A stretch of 64,000 bases of DNA from Pantanalinema sp. GBBB05 (GCA_016743235.1 VRZD01000013.1:62001-126000), one strand, 5' to 3'; positions 45,881-56,763 are shown, counted from the stretch's first letter. Translations and numbers: made by a program. Notes: generated by a model not told the origin, from the letters alone.

Positions 45881-47287
45881 TTACAGAGCAGGCAAACCCA
45901 TGACAGAGCGGTAATGCGCCTCAAACTGTTTGACAGTTGGCGATTGCCGCTCTGTATGCCATTGGCTTTGGCTAAATAATTGGTGACGTAACGCAGGCAC
46001 ATCGATCGTGGTGACTTGGTGCTGCGCCACAATTTGTTCGCCCCGTACCCAAACACTCTCGATCGCTGCCGTTGGGCGACCCCAAATCAATAGTCCGATC
46101 GGGTCAGTGCGTGGCAATAGTGACAAACTGGTCAAGTCATATAGCACCAAATCCGCTTGTTTGCCAACGGCGAGGGAACCGAGTTCATTCGCCATCCCTA
46201 ACCCGGTTGCTCCACCCAACGATGCCATCTCTACCGCTTGGCGTGGGGTTAGCCAATGGCGGTAATCCAGATCAGTGACATTATGCAGTATGGAACCAAT
46301 CTTAATTGCCTCTAACAAGTCCTGGCTATCATTGCTAGCTGCACCGTCGCAACCAAAAGTGACATTGACTCCTGCCTGCTGATATTTCAGAATCGGCGCA
46401 ATCCCACTGCCTAGTCGTAGATTACTGAGTGGGTTATGAACTACTGTGGCTTGCGTGGCTGCCAAAATCTCAATATCTGCCTCATCTAACCAAACGCAGT
46501 GTGCCAGTGAGGTGCGGTGATTGAGAAAGCCTAGGTGTTTCAGGTGTTCCACCGCACTGTACCCATACTTTTCCTGAGCTAGTAGCTTTTGGGCTTGGGT
46601 TTCTAGTAAATGCAAATGGCGACCCAGATGATAGCGATCGCTTAACTCAATACAGCCAGTAAACAAAGCATCCGAGCAAAGCTGAGGTCCGGTTGGTGCA
46701 ACCATGATGGCAATGCCTTGCTCCGGGTGGTGGAACTGATCGATTGCTTGCTGGAGGATGGCTAGCGTAGCGTCAGTAGAGCGATGATAGACAGATGTCT
46801 CCTTGGATCTTCCGCCGGTCGGTAGCCCAGTATCTAACTCTTGGTCCTGAATTAAGGGCGCAATGAATGCCCGAATTCCAATTTCGCGGTAGGCTTTTAC
46901 GGCAGCAGCGATTGTCGCAATTTCCTGTCCTGGAATCAGCACTAGATGATCGACAACAGTTGTGCCTCCAGATAACAAGGTTTCGACTGCGGTTCCTAAA
47001 GCACTGAGATAGATTTGCTCGGGATGTAGCGGTGTAAAATCATACAGTTCAGCGATCCATAACTCCAAAGGCACGGGCGGAATCAGACCGCGTTGCCACA
47101 TTTCCGAAGAATGGGTATGAGCGTTGATAAATCCAGGTAAGAGTAGTTTATTGCGTCCATCAACGGTAGTCCCAATGACCTCTAGATGAGCGGCGATCGC
47201 GGCGATCCGACCATCGACAATCTGGACATCAACTGTGTCATAGCCCTGGGTCGCTGGAATCAGAACTTGCTGAAGTGTAAAGTTCAT
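45881..47287 (-). CDS. Amidohydrolase of the TRZ/ATZ (nucleobase deaminase / chlorohydrolase) type
   Basis: This metal-dependent hydrolase has 468 residues. The metal motif HxH is in GFINAHTHSSEMWQRGL (about 56-72). Further ligands are HLHLLETQ, LAHCVWLDE and CDGAASNDSQDLL. A C-terminal beta-sandwich (LAVGKQADLVLYDL, about 385-398) completes the composite fold. The group includes cytosine, guanine, S-adenosylhomocysteine and 5'-methylthioadenosine deaminases and triazine hydrolases. The substrate cannot be fixed. Proximity to upp and a ureidoglycolate lyase would suit a nucleobase-related substrate, but the genes are not tightly linked (184 bp to the next gene). Confidence 0.88.
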   Translation of the reverse strand: MNFTLQQVLIPATQGYDTVDVQIVDGRIAAIAAHLEVIGTTVDGRNKLLLPGFINAHTHSSEMWQRGLIPPVPLELWIAELYDFTPLHPEQIYLSALGTAVETLLSGGTTVVDHLVLIPGQEIATIAAAVKAYREIGIRAFIAPLIQDQELDTGLPTGGRSKETSVYHRSTDATLAILQQAIDQFHHPEQGIAIMVAPTGPQLCSDALFTGCIELSDRYHLGRHLHLLETQAQKLLAQEKYGYSAVEHLKHLGFLNHRTSLAHCVWLDEADIEILAATQATVVHNPLSNLRLGSGIAPILKYQQAGVNVTFGCDGAASNDSQDLLEAIKIGSILHNVTDLDYRHWLTPRQAVEMASLGGATGLGMANELGSLAVGKQADLVLYDLTSLSLLPRTDPIGLLIWGRPTAAIESVWVRGEQIVAQHQVTTIDVPALRHQLFSQSQWHTERQSPTVKQFEAHYRSVMGLPAL

Positions 47288-47470
47288 TAATGAATAGTTA
47301 GATTAAGAACATTTAGCCTTAGTAATCCGTTTAGGGATTACAGCAATTGTATGGAGTGATGGCTAAATTACCTGTTGCCAAAGATACTTCTAGCCTACCT
47401 GAACACTGTTACGCTAACCGATCGGTTGCCCATCGCCACAATTAAACCGGATGGACGGTTGGATGCGAGC

Positions 47471-48526
47471 TTAATTCAATGCATATTCATCTAACAGTAA
47501 CTGAAGCGCAACTTTCATTTCATGGGAGTTAGTGGTGGTCGTCCCAAATTGGCGCACCACAATACTAGCAGCTAAATTACCTAACACGGCGGCTTCCCAA
47601 GGCGATGCGCCCAACGTCAAGCCTACTGTTAAGGCGGCTACCACCGTATCTCCTGCCCCAGTCACGTCAAACACATCTGTCCGATTGAATGCTGGAATGT
47701 GATGTTCTGTACCGTCCTGCTCAAATAAGCTCATACCATCTTCTCCACGAGTGATTAATACTCGCTTTGCCTGGGTTAACGCCAACAGATCCTGACCGCC
47801 TTGCCGTAATTGGGCTAAGTCCATCCCACCCGTTGGCTTAACAAACGAATATCCGATCGCTTGTTCAGCTTCGGGCAAATTAGGCGTAAACATGGTGGCA
47901 CCCTGGTAGCGTTTGAGATGTTTCTGAGCATCCACGACGCTTAAGGGATGGGATAAGGCGGCAGCAATAATGGGTTGGGTCAGGGTTCCGTCACCATAAT
48001 CGGAACAGACTACGGCATCGACTGCTGCCATATGTTGTTGGATGTAGGCTGCCAAACGTAATTGCAATTCCAGGTTTGGTAAAGCATCGGATTTACGATC
48101 GACCCGGACAATCTGCTGGGTGACTGATTGCCGGGCATGCCCCGAAATCCGGGTCTTAGTAACCGTTGGTCGATCGCGATCGACCAGTATGCCAGCGGTA
48201 TCAATTCCGGCTGCCGCGAAAATATTGCGTAAAGCTCGTCCCTGCTCATCCTCGCCAATTAATCCTACCGCTTTGACCTGTGCTCCTAAGCGGGCAAAGT
48301 TATATACGGCATTAGCTCCTCCCCCAGGTACCTGACGGGTTTCCTCATGGCGAATGATTAATACTGGAGCTTCACGAGAGAGTCGCTCCACCTGACCATT
48401 CATAAACTCATCTAGGCAGAGATCGCCGACAACCATCACCCGTGACTGGGAAAATTGGTCTAAGAGGTGGAACAGACGATCGGACGCAGCTGAGAGTTGG
48501 GCAGCAAAGGTGGAATTGAAAGCCAT
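47471..48526 (-). CDS. PfkB-family sugar kinase, RfaE1/HldE N-domain-like
   Basis: This ribokinase-fold enzyme has 351 residues. VVGDLCLDEFMNGQVERLSRE, the glycine motif QVPGGGANAVYNFARLGA, the middle SDYGDGTLT and the C-terminal catalytic DVTGAGDTVVAALTVGL (Asp of GAGD) are all present. Overall style matches the kinase half of heptose-7-phosphate kinase/adenylyltransferase (HldE/RfaE). The nucleotidyltransferase half is absent here. It could therefore phosphorylate heptose-7-phosphate for lipopolysaccharide or another sugar. There is no neighbouring LPS gene to decide. It lies between the amidohydrolase and the ureidoglycolate lyase. Confidence 0.87.
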   Translation of the reverse strand: MAFNSTFAAQLSAASDRLFHLLDQFSQSRVMVVGDLCLDEFMNGQVERLSREAPVLIIRHEETRQVPGGGANAVYNFARLGAQVKAVGLIGEDEQGRALRNIFAAAGIDTAGILVDRDRPTVTKTRISGHARQSVTQQIVRVDRKSDALPNLELQLRLAAYIQQHMAAVDAVVCSDYGDGTLTQPIIAAALSHPLSVVDAQKHLKRYQGATMFTPNLPEAEQAIGYSFVKPTGGMDLAQLRQGGQDLLALTQAKRVLITRGEDGMSLFEQDGTEHHIPAFNRTDVFDVTGAGDTVVAALTVGLTLGASPWEAAVLGNLAASIVVRQFGTTTTNSHEMKVALQLLLDEYALN

Positions 48527-48628
48527 GAACTGGAGAGATGTAGTCAGTTATCAGTTGCCAGTATAAGGCTGAAGGGGCAGATGTGCCTTGACATCGGTGC
48601 TAGTTGACACAACTCCAGGAGATTACCG

Positions 48629-49117
48629 CTAAATCATCTCAAACTCGACGTTATACATTTCCCGCAGATCGCAGGTTTGATGGTCGGTGATGTTGGTATC
48701 ACTGAGTTCCAAATTATAGAAATCGACAAACTCATGGTCGAAATAGGGTCCAGCGTGCCACGTGCCGACATGGAGCTTAATGAAACAATTACCGGGGATC
48801 CGAAAGGCAGTAATGTCGTCCCAGGTTGGTTCATCTAAATTATTGGCGGAAGCAACGCCCAGGAGCCAGTCCCTACCTTCTAAAGATCCTAGACATTGGG
48901 TACACCGTTGGTGACGGGTAATTTTACTAAACCGCCGTCCCCGTTGGTAAAGTCGCATGATGTAAAACCGGGGAATGCCATTGTGGAGCTGCAACTGAGC
49001 ATCATTTTCCCCATAGGGTTGCCCATCTTCACTGGCAAAGATCACCTGACCATAGGGTTTAAAGCGATCGGGAGTGATATCTATGGCTGGTAATCGTTGT
49101 AACAGGTAAGTTTCCAT
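48629..49117 (-). CDS. allA: Ureidoglycolate lyase (AllA family)
   Basis: AllA converts ureidoglycolate to glyoxylate and urea at the end of purine (allantoin) breakdown. The sequence contains ITPDRFKPYGQVI, PRFYIMRLYQRG, FSKITRHQRCTQCLGSLEG and FIKLHVGTWHAGPYF, then FYNLELSDTN, consistent with the AllA cupin-like fold, whose metal or substrate ligands include the H residues of these segments. The ATG at 49117 (METYLLQRLPAI) is chosen because the frame extends further upstream only through TTG/GTG codons (to 49165), without homology in style. No other allantoin genes are adjacent. Confidence 0.85.
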   Translation of the reverse strand: METYLLQRLPAIDITPDRFKPYGQVIFASEDGQPYGENDAQLQLHNGIPRFYIMRLYQRGRRFSKITRHQRCTQCLGSLEGRDWLLGVASANNLDEPTWDDITAFRIPGNCFIKLHVGTWHAGPYFDHEFVDFYNLELSDTNITDHQTCDLREMYNVEFEMI

Positions 49118-49213
49118 AGGGCTTGGTTGAGCGCTCTTGCCAGGAGGATTCACATTGTTTGCCAAGGTTTCCGCAAACGGATCGGTTAAATAGCTAGAAA
49201 AATGCAGTGAAGC

Positions 49214-49849
49214 TTATTTCGTGCCAAACAAGCGATCGCCGGCATCGCCTAACCCCGGAATGATGTAACCATGTTCATCCAATTTTTCATCGATCGCAGC
49301 GGTGTAGATTGGGACATCAGGATGATAGGTCTGAAAGTTCTGAATTCCTTCAGGAGCGGCTAATAGGCATACCAGTTTCAGGGATTTGGGATTGGTTTCT
49401 TTTAAGCGATCGACAGCAGCAATTGCTGAATTGCCGGTGGCCACCATTGGGTCAACCACCAGCATATCGCGGTCTTCAATGTCATGGGGAACTTTGAAGT
49501 AATACTCAACGGGAATTAAGGTGCTGGGATCCCGATATAGCCCAATATGCCCCACTCTAGCCGAGGGAATCAGTTGTAACATGCCATCCAAAATGCCCTG
49601 TCCGGCTCGCATGATCGAAACCAACACCAGTTTTTTTTCTGCTGCCAGCACCGGCGCATCCATTGTGGCTAAAGGCGTTTGAATGGCTTCGTATTTTAGA
49701 GGTAAATCGCGGGTCACCTCATAGGCAAGTAGCATACTGATTTCGGTGAGGAGGGTCCGAAATTTGGCTGTACTGGTTTCAGCTCGACGCATTAAGGTCA
49801 GTTTGTGTTGAACCAGCGGGTGATCAATGACTGTAACATTGGCGGGCAT
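49214..49849 (-). CDS. upp: Uracil phosphoribosyltransferase
   Basis: This salvage enzyme makes UMP from uracil and PRPP. Residues from the ATG at 49849 read [20 protein letters not shown], the usual N-terminus. The PRPP loop ([16 protein letters not shown]), the uracil-binding C-terminus ([17 protein letters not shown]) and [14 protein letters not shown] are diagnostic. A TTG 12 bp earlier would add four residues. At 211 residues it is normal. It follows the ABC exporter by 65 bp on the same strand. Confidence 0.96.
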   Translation of the reverse strand: MPANVTVIDHPLVQHKLTLMRRAETSTAKFRTLLTEISMLLAYEVTRDLPLKYEAIQTPLATMDAPVLAAEKKLVLVSIMRAGQGILDGMLQLIPSARVGHIGLYRDPSTLIPVEYYFKVPHDIEDRDMLVVDPMVATGNSAIAAVDRLKETNPKSLKLVCLLAAPEGIQNFQTYHPDVPIYTAAIDEKLDEHGYIIPGLGDAGDRLFGTK

Positions 49850-49914
49850 GGAAGTGATCAACGACGTAGATACACAAGGACAACGCCCATCATACGGCTT
49901 CCATCAGGAATACT

Positions 49915-51702
49915 CTAGGACGATCGCAAGCCAGACTGAATATTCCAGAGATGCGCATAAATGCCATTGGTCGCAAGTAAGTCTTCGTGTTTGCCTTGTT
50001 CTACCAATTTGCCGTGATCCATCACATAAATCCGATCGCTGTAGCGGATCGTAGACAAGCGATGAGCGATCGCGATCGTTGTCCGGTTTTGAGTAATGTG
50101 TTCCAACGATCGTTGGATTGCCGCTTCAGTTTCATTATCAACGGCTGATGTTGCCTCATCCAAAATCAGGATCGGTGGATCTTTCAATAATGCCCGCGCG
50201 ATCGCCAGGCGCTGCCGCTGCCCACCAGATAGCTTTTGTCCCCGTTCCCCCACAATGGTGTCGTAGCCCTGAGGTAACCGCTGAATAAACTCATGCGCTT
50301 CTGCCAATTTAGCCGCATGGGTAATTTCCTCACGGGAGGCACCAAAACTGCCATAGGCAATATTTTCAGCCACGGTTCCGTGGAATAAAAAGACATCTTG
50401 ACTCACCCAACCGATCGACCGTCGCAGGTCACGCAGATTCAGATCACGAACTTCTTTGCCATCGATCGTGATGCGACCCTGTTGGACTTCATAAAACCGT
50501 AGTAACAACTTAACGAGCGTACTTTTGCCAGAACCAGTTGAACCAACGATAGCGATCGTTTGCCCAGCAGGAATAGTCAGAGACAAGTTTTCGACAACTG
50601 GCGGCTGATGATTGTAGGCAAAGGTGATCTGCTCAATCCGGACTTCGCCGCGGACGGTAGTTGTGGGTAAAGGAGTCGTTCCCGTGCGAATGGCGATCGG
50701 GGTATCCAGCAGATTCATCACTCGGTTCGTCGAAGCCATTGCTCGCTGATATTGGTCGAGGGTTTGACCCAAATTAGTTAAGGGCCAGAGTAAGCGTTGG
50801 GTAATGAATACCAACACACTGTAAGTGCCAACGGCTAACTGCCCTTGAGCTGCCGCAATGCCGCCAAAAAATAGTGTGGCGGTAAATCCCAATAAAATCA
50901 CCATCCGGATTAACGGAATAAAAGCAGCACTCAGGGCGATCGCCCGGCGATTACTGCGACGATACGCTTCACTTTCGCTGCCAACGCGATCGAGTTCGTA
51001 TTGTTCCGCCGTAAAGCTTTTAATCGTTGCCATGCCAGACAGATTATTGGCTAACCGACTATTCACTAGTCCGGCTTGCTCGCGCACATCGGCATAGCGG
51101 GGAGCTAACCGACGCTGAAACGCAAAGGATCCCCAGAGAATGAAGGGCATTGGTAACATAGCCATCCATGCCACACCGGGAGCCAGAATGAAGAATGCTG
51201 CCCCAACGACAATTACCGTGGTGGAAACTTGCAGAACTTCGTTAGCCCCATGATCCAGAAACCGCTCTAGTTGGTTAATGTCGTCATTCAAGACCGACAG
51301 CAAGGCGCCAGTACTACGTTCTTCAAAAAACGACATTTCTAACTCTTGCAAATGCTGATAAGCATCAATTCGGAGTTCATGCTGGATCGTTTGGGCTAGG
51401 TTGCGCCAGAGGCGATCGTAGGCATATTGAAATACTGACTCTAAACCCCAAATGATCAGCGTCAGTCCCGACAAAATCAACAATTGCGTCTGGATATCTG
51501 CTACACCCCAGGAGGCAATTAGCGAATTCTGTCGCTCCACAACGACATCCACAGCCATACCAATTAGGACAGGGGGAGCCAGGTCAAATAATTTGTTGAG
51601 AATGGAACAAGCGATCGCTGCCCAAACCTGTTGGCGATGGGCATGACTGTAGCGCATTAATCGCTGGAGCGGATGGGAGGTAGAAGCAGAATGAGAAGCC
51701 AT
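49915..51702 (-). CDS. ABC exporter half-transporter (permease-ATPase fusion)
   Basis: The protein has 595 residues: a membrane domain of six helices (about 20-320, e.g. [20 protein letters not shown]) and a nucleotide-binding domain: Walker [14 protein letters not shown]-loop WVSQDVFLF, signature [16 protein letters not shown], Walker [13 protein letters not shown] and H-loop IAHRLSTI. It belongs to the MsbA/BmrA-like multidrug or lipid exporter group and should dimerise. Substrate is unknown. The preceding gene is a MarR-type regulator 45 bp upstream on the same strand, the usual arrangement for regulated drug exporters. Confidence 0.93.
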   Translation of the reverse strand: MASHSASTSHPLQRLMRYSHAHRQQVWAAIACSILNKLFDLAPPVLIGMAVDVVVERQNSLIASWGVADIQTQLLILSGLTLIIWGLESVFQYAYDRLWRNLAQTIQHELRIDAYQHLQELEMSFFEERSTGALLSVLNDDINQLERFLDHGANEVLQVSTTVIVVGAAFFILAPGVAWMAMLPMPFILWGSFAFQRRLAPRYADVREQAGLVNSRLANNLSGMATIKSFTAEQYELDRVGSESEAYRRSNRRAIALSAAFIPLIRMVILLGFTATLFFGGIAAAQGQLAVGTYSVLVFITQRLLWPLTNLGQTLDQYQRAMASTNRVMNLLDTPIAIRTGTTPLPTTTVRGEVRIEQITFAYNHQPPVVENLSLTIPAGQTIAIVGSTGSGKSTLVKLLLRFYEVQQGRITIDGKEVRDLNLRDLRRSIGWVSQDVFLFHGTVAENIAYGSFGASREEITHAAKLAEAHEFIQRLPQGYDTIVGERGQKLSGGQRQRLAIARALLKDPPILILDEATSAVDNETEAAIQRSLEHITQNRTTIAIAHRLSTIRYSDRIYVMDHGKLVEQGKHEDLLATNGIYAHLWNIQSGLRSS

Positions 51703-51747
51703 GAATCAACCTTGGTTGCCAAGAATGCCGATCGATTCTGGCAGATT

Positions 51748-52266
51748 TCAATGACTGCTAACTTCCTCCATTGGGGTACTTAAGGATGCCTGAAACACCT
51801 GCCGAAGCTGTTGCAAAGAGGTTTGAATCTGTTCCAGTTGCTCGGCAGAAAGGTGCTGAAAGCGTTGCTTTAAACAATTGATATGGGTCGGAAAGATTTG
51901 CTCAAATACGCGTTGTCCTTCTGTGGTCAACACAATGATGAAACAACGTCGATTGTCTGGGGGAACTTCGCGGCGGACTAATCCTTTTTTTTCCAAGCGA
52001 TCGACAATGCCGGTTAAGGTGCCTTTCGTCACCAAAGTTTTTTCAGCTAACTGTCCCATCATCATGCCGGGAGTATTCCCCAGAGTACAGATGACATCAT
52101 ATTGTGGCACCGTTAATCCTAACTGGCGAATATAGTTCTCATCAAAGCTAGAAAAAGCTTGATAGGCACGGGCTAATTCCCGCAACACGCTGAGGAATGG
52201 TTCTCTAGCCGCTTGTTGAGAAGGAGTCAGGAGTGGAGTTGGGTCGGTCGAACTAGTTTGTTGCAC
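51748..52266 (-). CDS. MarR-family transcriptional regulator
   Basis: The 172-residue protein has a winged-helix DNA-binding core: helices around YIRQLGLTVPQYDVICTLG, recognition region LAEKTLVTKGTLTGIVDRLEK and wing GLVRREVPPDNRRCFIIVLT. The length and flanking dimerisation helices are typical. The start is a GTG at 52266. It lies immediately upstream of the ABC exporter, so it probably controls that gene and itself. The intergenic side above 52266 would hold the operator; I did not recognise a clear palindrome there. Confidence 0.92.
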   Translation of the reverse strand: MQQTSSTDPTPLLTPSQQAAREPFLSVLRELARAYQAFSSFDENYIRQLGLTVPQYDVICTLGNTPGMMMGQLAEKTLVTKGTLTGIVDRLEKKGLVRREVPPDNRRCFIIVLTTEGQRVFEQIFPTHINCLKQRFQHLSAEQLEQIQTSLQQLRQVFQASLSTPMEEVSSH

Positions 52267-52451
52267 AACGAATCGATTACCAATGGTTCAAAGTATCACA
52301 CAGATAGTCCTAACACAAACAAAAGCAGTTTGCCTGCCGATCGCCATAGATGCAGTGAACGCTATCATTCAGGGCGATCGCGATCGAATCTGGCAATGGC
52401 TTCTTCTTCAGACAACCAGTTAGACAGTGAGGGTGAGCTTCTGATTGCCAA

Positions 52452-52682
52452 GTGGGTAGATTGACCGAAGGCTGGGTCGAGTACCGTCGGCAATGGCAAG
52501 CCGAAATGGCAGACTTTCGGTCTGGACTATCTGCGTTCCGTACCGAAATGCAACAAAGCATGACAGAGTTTCGGGCAGATATGGCAGACCTGCAAGCCAC
52601 CACCCAACGACAGGCAGAAACTGTCGATCGCTTAGTCTGCATTGTTGAAACCTTAATTGAGCGGCAAGACCTTGATGTTTAG
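52452..52682 (+). CDS. Possible small coiled-coil protein, 76 aa
   Basis: A GTG at 52452 opens 76 codons. The product is charged and helical with heptad-like spacing (AEMADFRSGLSAFRTEMQQS, then DMADLQATTQRQAETVDRL), resembling small coiled-coil proteins often seen next to cyanobacterial nuclease or restriction genes, none of which are visible here. A short 22-codon frame (52396-52464, MASSSDNQLDSEGELLIAKW) overlaps its start in another frame, so a frameshift of a longer gene is conceivable. Evidence for expression is weak. Confidence 0.5.
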   Translation: MGRLTEGWVEYRRQWQAEMADFRSGLSAFRTEMQQSMTEFRADMADLQATTQRQAETVDRLVCIVETLIERQDLDV

Positions 52683-52765
52683 GACTACAGTTGGGGATGA
52701 GGATGAATCGCGATCGCTCACCATTCATGCTCATCTCCTGGTCTAACCACATCCTAGGAAAGCTA

Positions 52766-54412
52766 CTACATCGCGCAACTCAAGTCTCCGGCTCGTTGAG
52801 TAAACCGGAGATTTTCCTGGTAGTCTACTGGGCAGTCAATCACGGCAGGCACATCTTGTTCCAGAGCATCTTTCAGGATGGGAACGAGATCCAGACACGA
52901 TTCAACCCGATAGCCTTTCAACCCCATACTTTCAGCCAGTTTGACAAAATCTGGATTGCCAAATTTGATGAAGGCTGATTCCCCAAAATGGTTGTGCTGT
53001 TTCCATTCAATTAAGCCATAGCCCCCATCATTGAAAATTAGGGTAACAAATGGGGTTCCAACCCGTAGAGCAGTTTCTAGTTCCTGACAGTTCATCATGA
53101 AGCCGCCATCTCCGGTCACAGCAACGACTTTGCGATCGGGATATACCAATTTCGCAGCGATCGCGCCTGGAATGGCAATTCCCATGGCAGCAAAGCCATT
53201 CGAAATAATGCAAGTATTGGGACGCTCACAGTGATAATGTCGTGCCATCCACATCTTATGGGCACCAACATCGGAAATGGCGATGTCATCCGGTCCCAGA
53301 ACTTGCCGCAAATCATAAACAATTTTCTGCGGCTTGACTGGGAACGCCTCATCGCTGGCGTAGTAACTGTAGTCGGTGCGGATGTCTGGGCGCAACTCTA
53401 GAGCATAAGGATCCGGTTTACCAGTGCGATCGGCACGATAGAGAATTTCTTTCAGTGAATCGCCAATATCACCAATCACCTCTACTGCCGGGATATAGCT
53501 GCTATCCACTTCAGCGGGTGTCATACCAATGTGAACGATGGGGATATTCGCTTCGGGATTCCATTTCTTGGGCGAATACTCTACCAGGTCATAGCCGATC
53601 GCGATCACTAGATCCGCCCGATCGAACCCACAACTGATGTAATCCCGTTGCTGCAATCCAACTGCCCATAATGCCAGAGGATGGGTATAGCGAATCACCC
53701 CTTTACCCATGAAGGTATTGGCTACGGGAATATTTAAGCGAGTCGCAAATTCAGTTAGCATGTCGCTAGCATGGGCACGAATGGCACCATTGCCGACCAG
53801 AATCAGCGGATTGTTTGCCTTAGAAATAACTTCTGCAGCTTTTTCAATGCTATGGAAAGAGGCGTAAGTTTTTTCGATCGTGGCTTTGGTTAATGGCTTA
53901 CCTGGAGCGGGCATCGCCGCAATGTTTTCCGGAAGATCGATGTGGACTGCACCGGGTTTTTCCGATTGCGCAATCTTAAAGGCTTTACGAACAATTTCGG
54001 GGGTGTTCGTGGGGCGAACAATTTGCGCATTCCACTTTGTGACTGGGGCAAACATTGCCACCAAATCGAGATATTGATGAGATTCAATATGCATCCGATC
54101 GGTGCCTACCTGTCCAGTAATGGCTACCAAGGGAGCACGATCGAGATTGGCATCTGCTACGCCAGTCATTAAGTTGGTTGCCCCTGGCCCTAATGTGGAT
54201 AGACAAACTCCGGCTTGCCCCGTTAATCGCCCATAGACATCAGCCATAAACGCCGCCCCTTGTTCATGGCGAGTGGTGATGAATTGAATAGAGGAGTGCT
54301 TCAGTGCCTCCAGCATGTGTAGATTTTCTTCACCGGGCAATCCGAAAACGTAGCGAACTCCTTCGTTTTCTAAGCACCGAACGAGTAGTTCAGCCGCATT
54401 CATGTCTCCCAT
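52766..54412 (-). CDS. ilvB: Acetolactate synthase-type ThDP enzyme, large subunit
   Basis: This ThDP-dependent enzyme condenses pyruvate to acetolactate. The 548-residue sequence has the N-terminal ThDP region (FGLPGEENLHML, catalytic Glu in TTRHEQGAAFMADVYGRL), a central FAD-like domain, and the C-terminal diphosphate-binding motif GDGGFMMNCQELETAL with ND downstream. At 548 residues it is closer to catabolic/AlsS-like and to the shorter of the two cyanobacterial acetolactate synthases than to the longer IlvG-type. No regulatory subunit gene (ilvN) is adjacent. Oxalyl-CoA decarboxylase or pyruvate oxidase are less likely alternatives. Confidence 0.85.
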   Translation of the reverse strand: MGDMNAAELLVRCLENEGVRYVFGLPGEENLHMLEALKHSSIQFITTRHEQGAAFMADVYGRLTGQAGVCLSTLGPGATNLMTGVADANLDRAPLVAITGQVGTDRMHIESHQYLDLVAMFAPVTKWNAQIVRPTNTPEIVRKAFKIAQSEKPGAVHIDLPENIAAMPAPGKPLTKATIEKTYASFHSIEKAAEVISKANNPLILVGNGAIRAHASDMLTEFATRLNIPVANTFMGKGVIRYTHPLALWAVGLQQRDYISCGFDRADLVIAIGYDLVEYSPKKWNPEANIPIVHIGMTPAEVDSSYIPAVEVIGDIGDSLKEILYRADRTGKPDPYALELRPDIRTDYSYYASDEAFPVKPQKIVYDLRQVLGPDDIAISDVGAHKMWMARHYHCERPNTCIISNGFAAMGIAIPGAIAAKLVYPDRKVVAVTGDGGFMMNCQELETALRVGTPFVTLIFNDGGYGLIEWKQHNHFGESAFIKFGNPDFVKLAESMGLKGYRVESCLDLVPILKDALEQDVPAVIDCPVDYQENLRFTQRAGDLSCAM

Positions 54413-54830
54413 AAAACTCTCCCGTCTGATTCTCAGACTATATGAATTAATTGTTCCCCGTTTGTAGCGTGTTGTGTGTGATCTTTAAGTTTGTGACTAA
54501 CGAAATTTGCACTCTTAAACCTTGAGTTAGGTTCAGCAATCAGTGTCATAGCGGACTTGATAGCCAATGAATTATCCCTAGGATGGGATTGCGATATGTA
54601 ACAGGCTCAAACGCTGAAGCGGATGTAAAAGTGATCCCCAGCTTTGCCATGCTGGCGCAAATTCACAGGATCGGTCAGAGAATTTTTCATTTTTGCAAGA
54701 TTCTGTTAAATTACTTCAAACTTTTTAGTTGCCAGCTGAAGAAGCAGGCTTGATTTGAGAGTAATTTTTAGATGGAGATGCACACTCTACAGAGAAGTTA
54801 ACGGCTCAAAGTGGCGTCAAGCCGCAATTG
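54413..54830. other. Intergenic region, 418 bp
   Basis: This gap lies between the acetolactate synthase start and the mnmE stop. I see no ORF or recognisable RNA. It is AT-richer than its surroundings, with several T-runs (54680-54775), and should hold the promoter of the acetolactate synthase and the terminator of mnmE. Confidence 0.45.
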
Positions 54831-56201
54831 CTACTTGCCAATACAAAACTGACTGAACACCCGATCGAGAACGGATTCGGTCACATCTTCACCCAAGATT
54901 TCTCCGAGGGCATAAATGGCACTCCGTAGATCGATCGTCCAGAAATCGAGGGGCAGTTGTTGGGCGATCGTGGTTTGTACCCGCTCTAAGGCTAACTTGG
55001 CAGTGGTGAGGGCAGCCGCTTGGCGTTGGTTAATCGCAATATCGAGGTTGGCAGCTTGGAGGGTACCAGTCTGTACGGTGTCTAGAATGGCTTGTTCCAG
55101 CGCTTCGATGCCCTGCCCTAAGGCAGCAGCCGTTGGTACAACCGCTCTTGTTGGGGGTAACGCCAAAGGCTCGCTACTCGTTGTCAAGTCAATTTTATTG
55201 AGAACTAAGATTAAGAGACGATCGTGTACCTGCTCATAGATCTCCTGATCGGCAGGTGTCCATCCACTGGTGGCATCGATCGTGAATAGAACTAAATCGG
55301 CTGATTGCGCGGCGGCTCGCGATCGCTCAACGCCAATTTTTTCTACCCGATCCTCGGTAGCTCGAATCCCAGCCGTATCTAACACCTGAATGGGAATGCC
55401 ACCCACCACCAGTTGAGATTCCACCACATCCCGTGTGGTTCCAGGTAGATCGGTGACGATCGCCCGGTCACTGCGGCTCCAAGCATTGAGCAAACTTGAC
55501 TTGCCGACATTCGGACGCCCCACGATCGCTACTTTTAGTCCAGTCCTCAACAATTCCCCACGATCGGCGGTGGCTAAAACTTGAGTCATTTGGGTCAAGA
55601 TTTGCTCCAGCTGAGTTTGAATCTCAGTCTGGTTTAACGGTGGTAAATCTTCCTCAAAGTCAATCCGAGCTTCGATTTCTGCCAGCATATCAATGCACTC
55701 TTGCCGCAGTTGCCGAATGGGATGGGCAAGTTTACCTTGCAGCCCGGCAAGAGCCGTTTGAGCGGCTTGGGGCGATCGGGAACCCACTAAATCAGTAATA
55801 CTTTCTGCCTGAGTTAAATCCAATCGCCCATTCAGAAATGCCCTCAGGGTGAATTCCCCTGGTTGTGCCAGCCGTGCCCCTTGTTCCAGACACAACTGTA
55901 AGACTTGCTGCACTACCATAATGCCGCCATGACAATGAAACTCCACTACATCCTCACGGGTATAGGAACGGGGAGCCAGCATGATTAATAACAACGCTTC
56001 GTCGATCGTCGCTTTGGTTAATGGATGACGAACAAATCCATACAAAATGCGGTGGCTCTCCCACGCTTGTTGACCCGGAGCATGAAAGAGTTGCTGGGCG
56101 ATCGCCAAAGCGGCTGCACCGGACAGCCGGACAATACCGACGCTACCTTGCTGAGGCACAATAGCCGTAGCAATTGCCGCGATCGTGGTTCCTTGAGTCA
56201 T
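54831..56201 (-). CDS. mnmE: tRNA modification GTPase MnmE (TrmE)
   Basis: MnmE, with MnmG, adds carboxymethylaminomethyl groups to U34 of tRNAs. The N-terminal domain binds tetrahydrofolate ([40 protein letters not shown]). The G domain has [28 protein letters not shown] and LNKIDL. The C-terminus ends in the essential CIGK. Its ATG at 56201 overlaps the stop of the GNAT gene in an ATGA, so the two are translationally coupled. A TTG two codons earlier is less likely. Confidence 0.97.
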   Translation of the reverse strand: MTQGTTIAAIATAIVPQQGSVGIVRLSGAAALAIAQQLFHAPGQQAWESHRILYGFVRHPLTKATIDEALLLIMLAPRSYTREDVVEFHCHGGIMVVQQVLQLCLEQGARLAQPGEFTLRAFLNGRLDLTQAESITDLVGSRSPQAAQTALAGLQGKLAHPIRQLRQECIDMLAEIEARIDFEEDLPPLNQTEIQTQLEQILTQMTQVLATADRGELLRTGLKVAIVGRPNVGKSSLLNAWSRSDRAIVTDLPGTTRDVVESQLVVGGIPIQVLDTAGIRATEDRVEKIGVERSRAAAQSADLVLFTIDATSGWTPADQEIYEQVHDRLLILVLNKIDLTTSSEPLALPPTRAVVPTAAALGQGIEALEQAILDTVQTGTLQAANLDIAINQRQAAALTTAKLALERVQTTIAQQLPLDFWTIDLRSAIYALGEILGEDVTESVLDRVFSQFCIGK

Positions 56202-56761
56202 TGCCAATGGGGATTGATCAAACTAGTGAGAATATGATCTTCCCATTTGTGGTTAATTAATAGGTAATCTCTGGCATAGCCTTCGACCACAAATCCTAGG
56301 CGTCTTAATACTTTGCCACTCCGTTCATTTCGAGGCATATAATTTGCCATAATTCGATGCAAATTAAATTGATCAAACATATAGCCGATTGCCGTTCTTA
56401 GCGCTTCGGTCATATAGCCTTTTCCCTGCTCGGATGCGGCTAAACTGTAGCCCAATAAACTTGTATAAGCAACGCCAAACTGCATTTGGGTGAAATTAAT
56501 TTTGCCAATGACCCGATCGGGATGAGTTTGGGTTGATAAACATAGTTTGACAGACTGTTGATAATTAAATTCAATGACAGACTTCTCTCCCTGTTCCCGC
56601 CAAAATTCTAGTGTGTAAAATTCCTCTGCTCTGGCGGGTTCAAAGGGTTCAAGAAATTCACTATTCTCCATATAAAAGTTCAAAATCGCGGTTGCCTCTC
56701 TTTGAGTGGCTAGTTTTAACACTAGGCGGTCGGTGGTCAAGTGAGGTAGATTAAAAATCAC
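56198..56761 (-). CDS. GNAT-family acetyltransferase, RimJ/RimL type
   Basis: The 187-residue protein has the Acetyltransf_3 pattern: [20 protein letters not shown] near the N-terminus, the acetyl-CoA loop [12 protein letters not shown] (about 116-127), and [24 protein letters not shown] with the final beta strand. RimJ/RimL relatives acetylate ribosomal proteins or antibiotics, and the substrate is unknown here. It lies 2 bp after selO and overlaps mnmE by 4 bp, so selO, this gene and mnmE form a likely three-gene operon. Confidence 0.9.
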   Translation of the reverse strand: MIFNLPHLTTDRLVLKLATQREATAILNFYMENSEFLEPFEPARAEEFYTLEFWREQGEKSVIEFNYQQSVKLCLSTQTHPDRVIGKINFTQMQFGVAYTSLLGYSLAASEQGKGYMTEALRTAIGYMFDQFNLHRIMANYMPRNERSGKVLRRLGFVVEGYARDYLLINHKWEDHILTSLINPHWQ

Positions 56762-56763
56762 AA

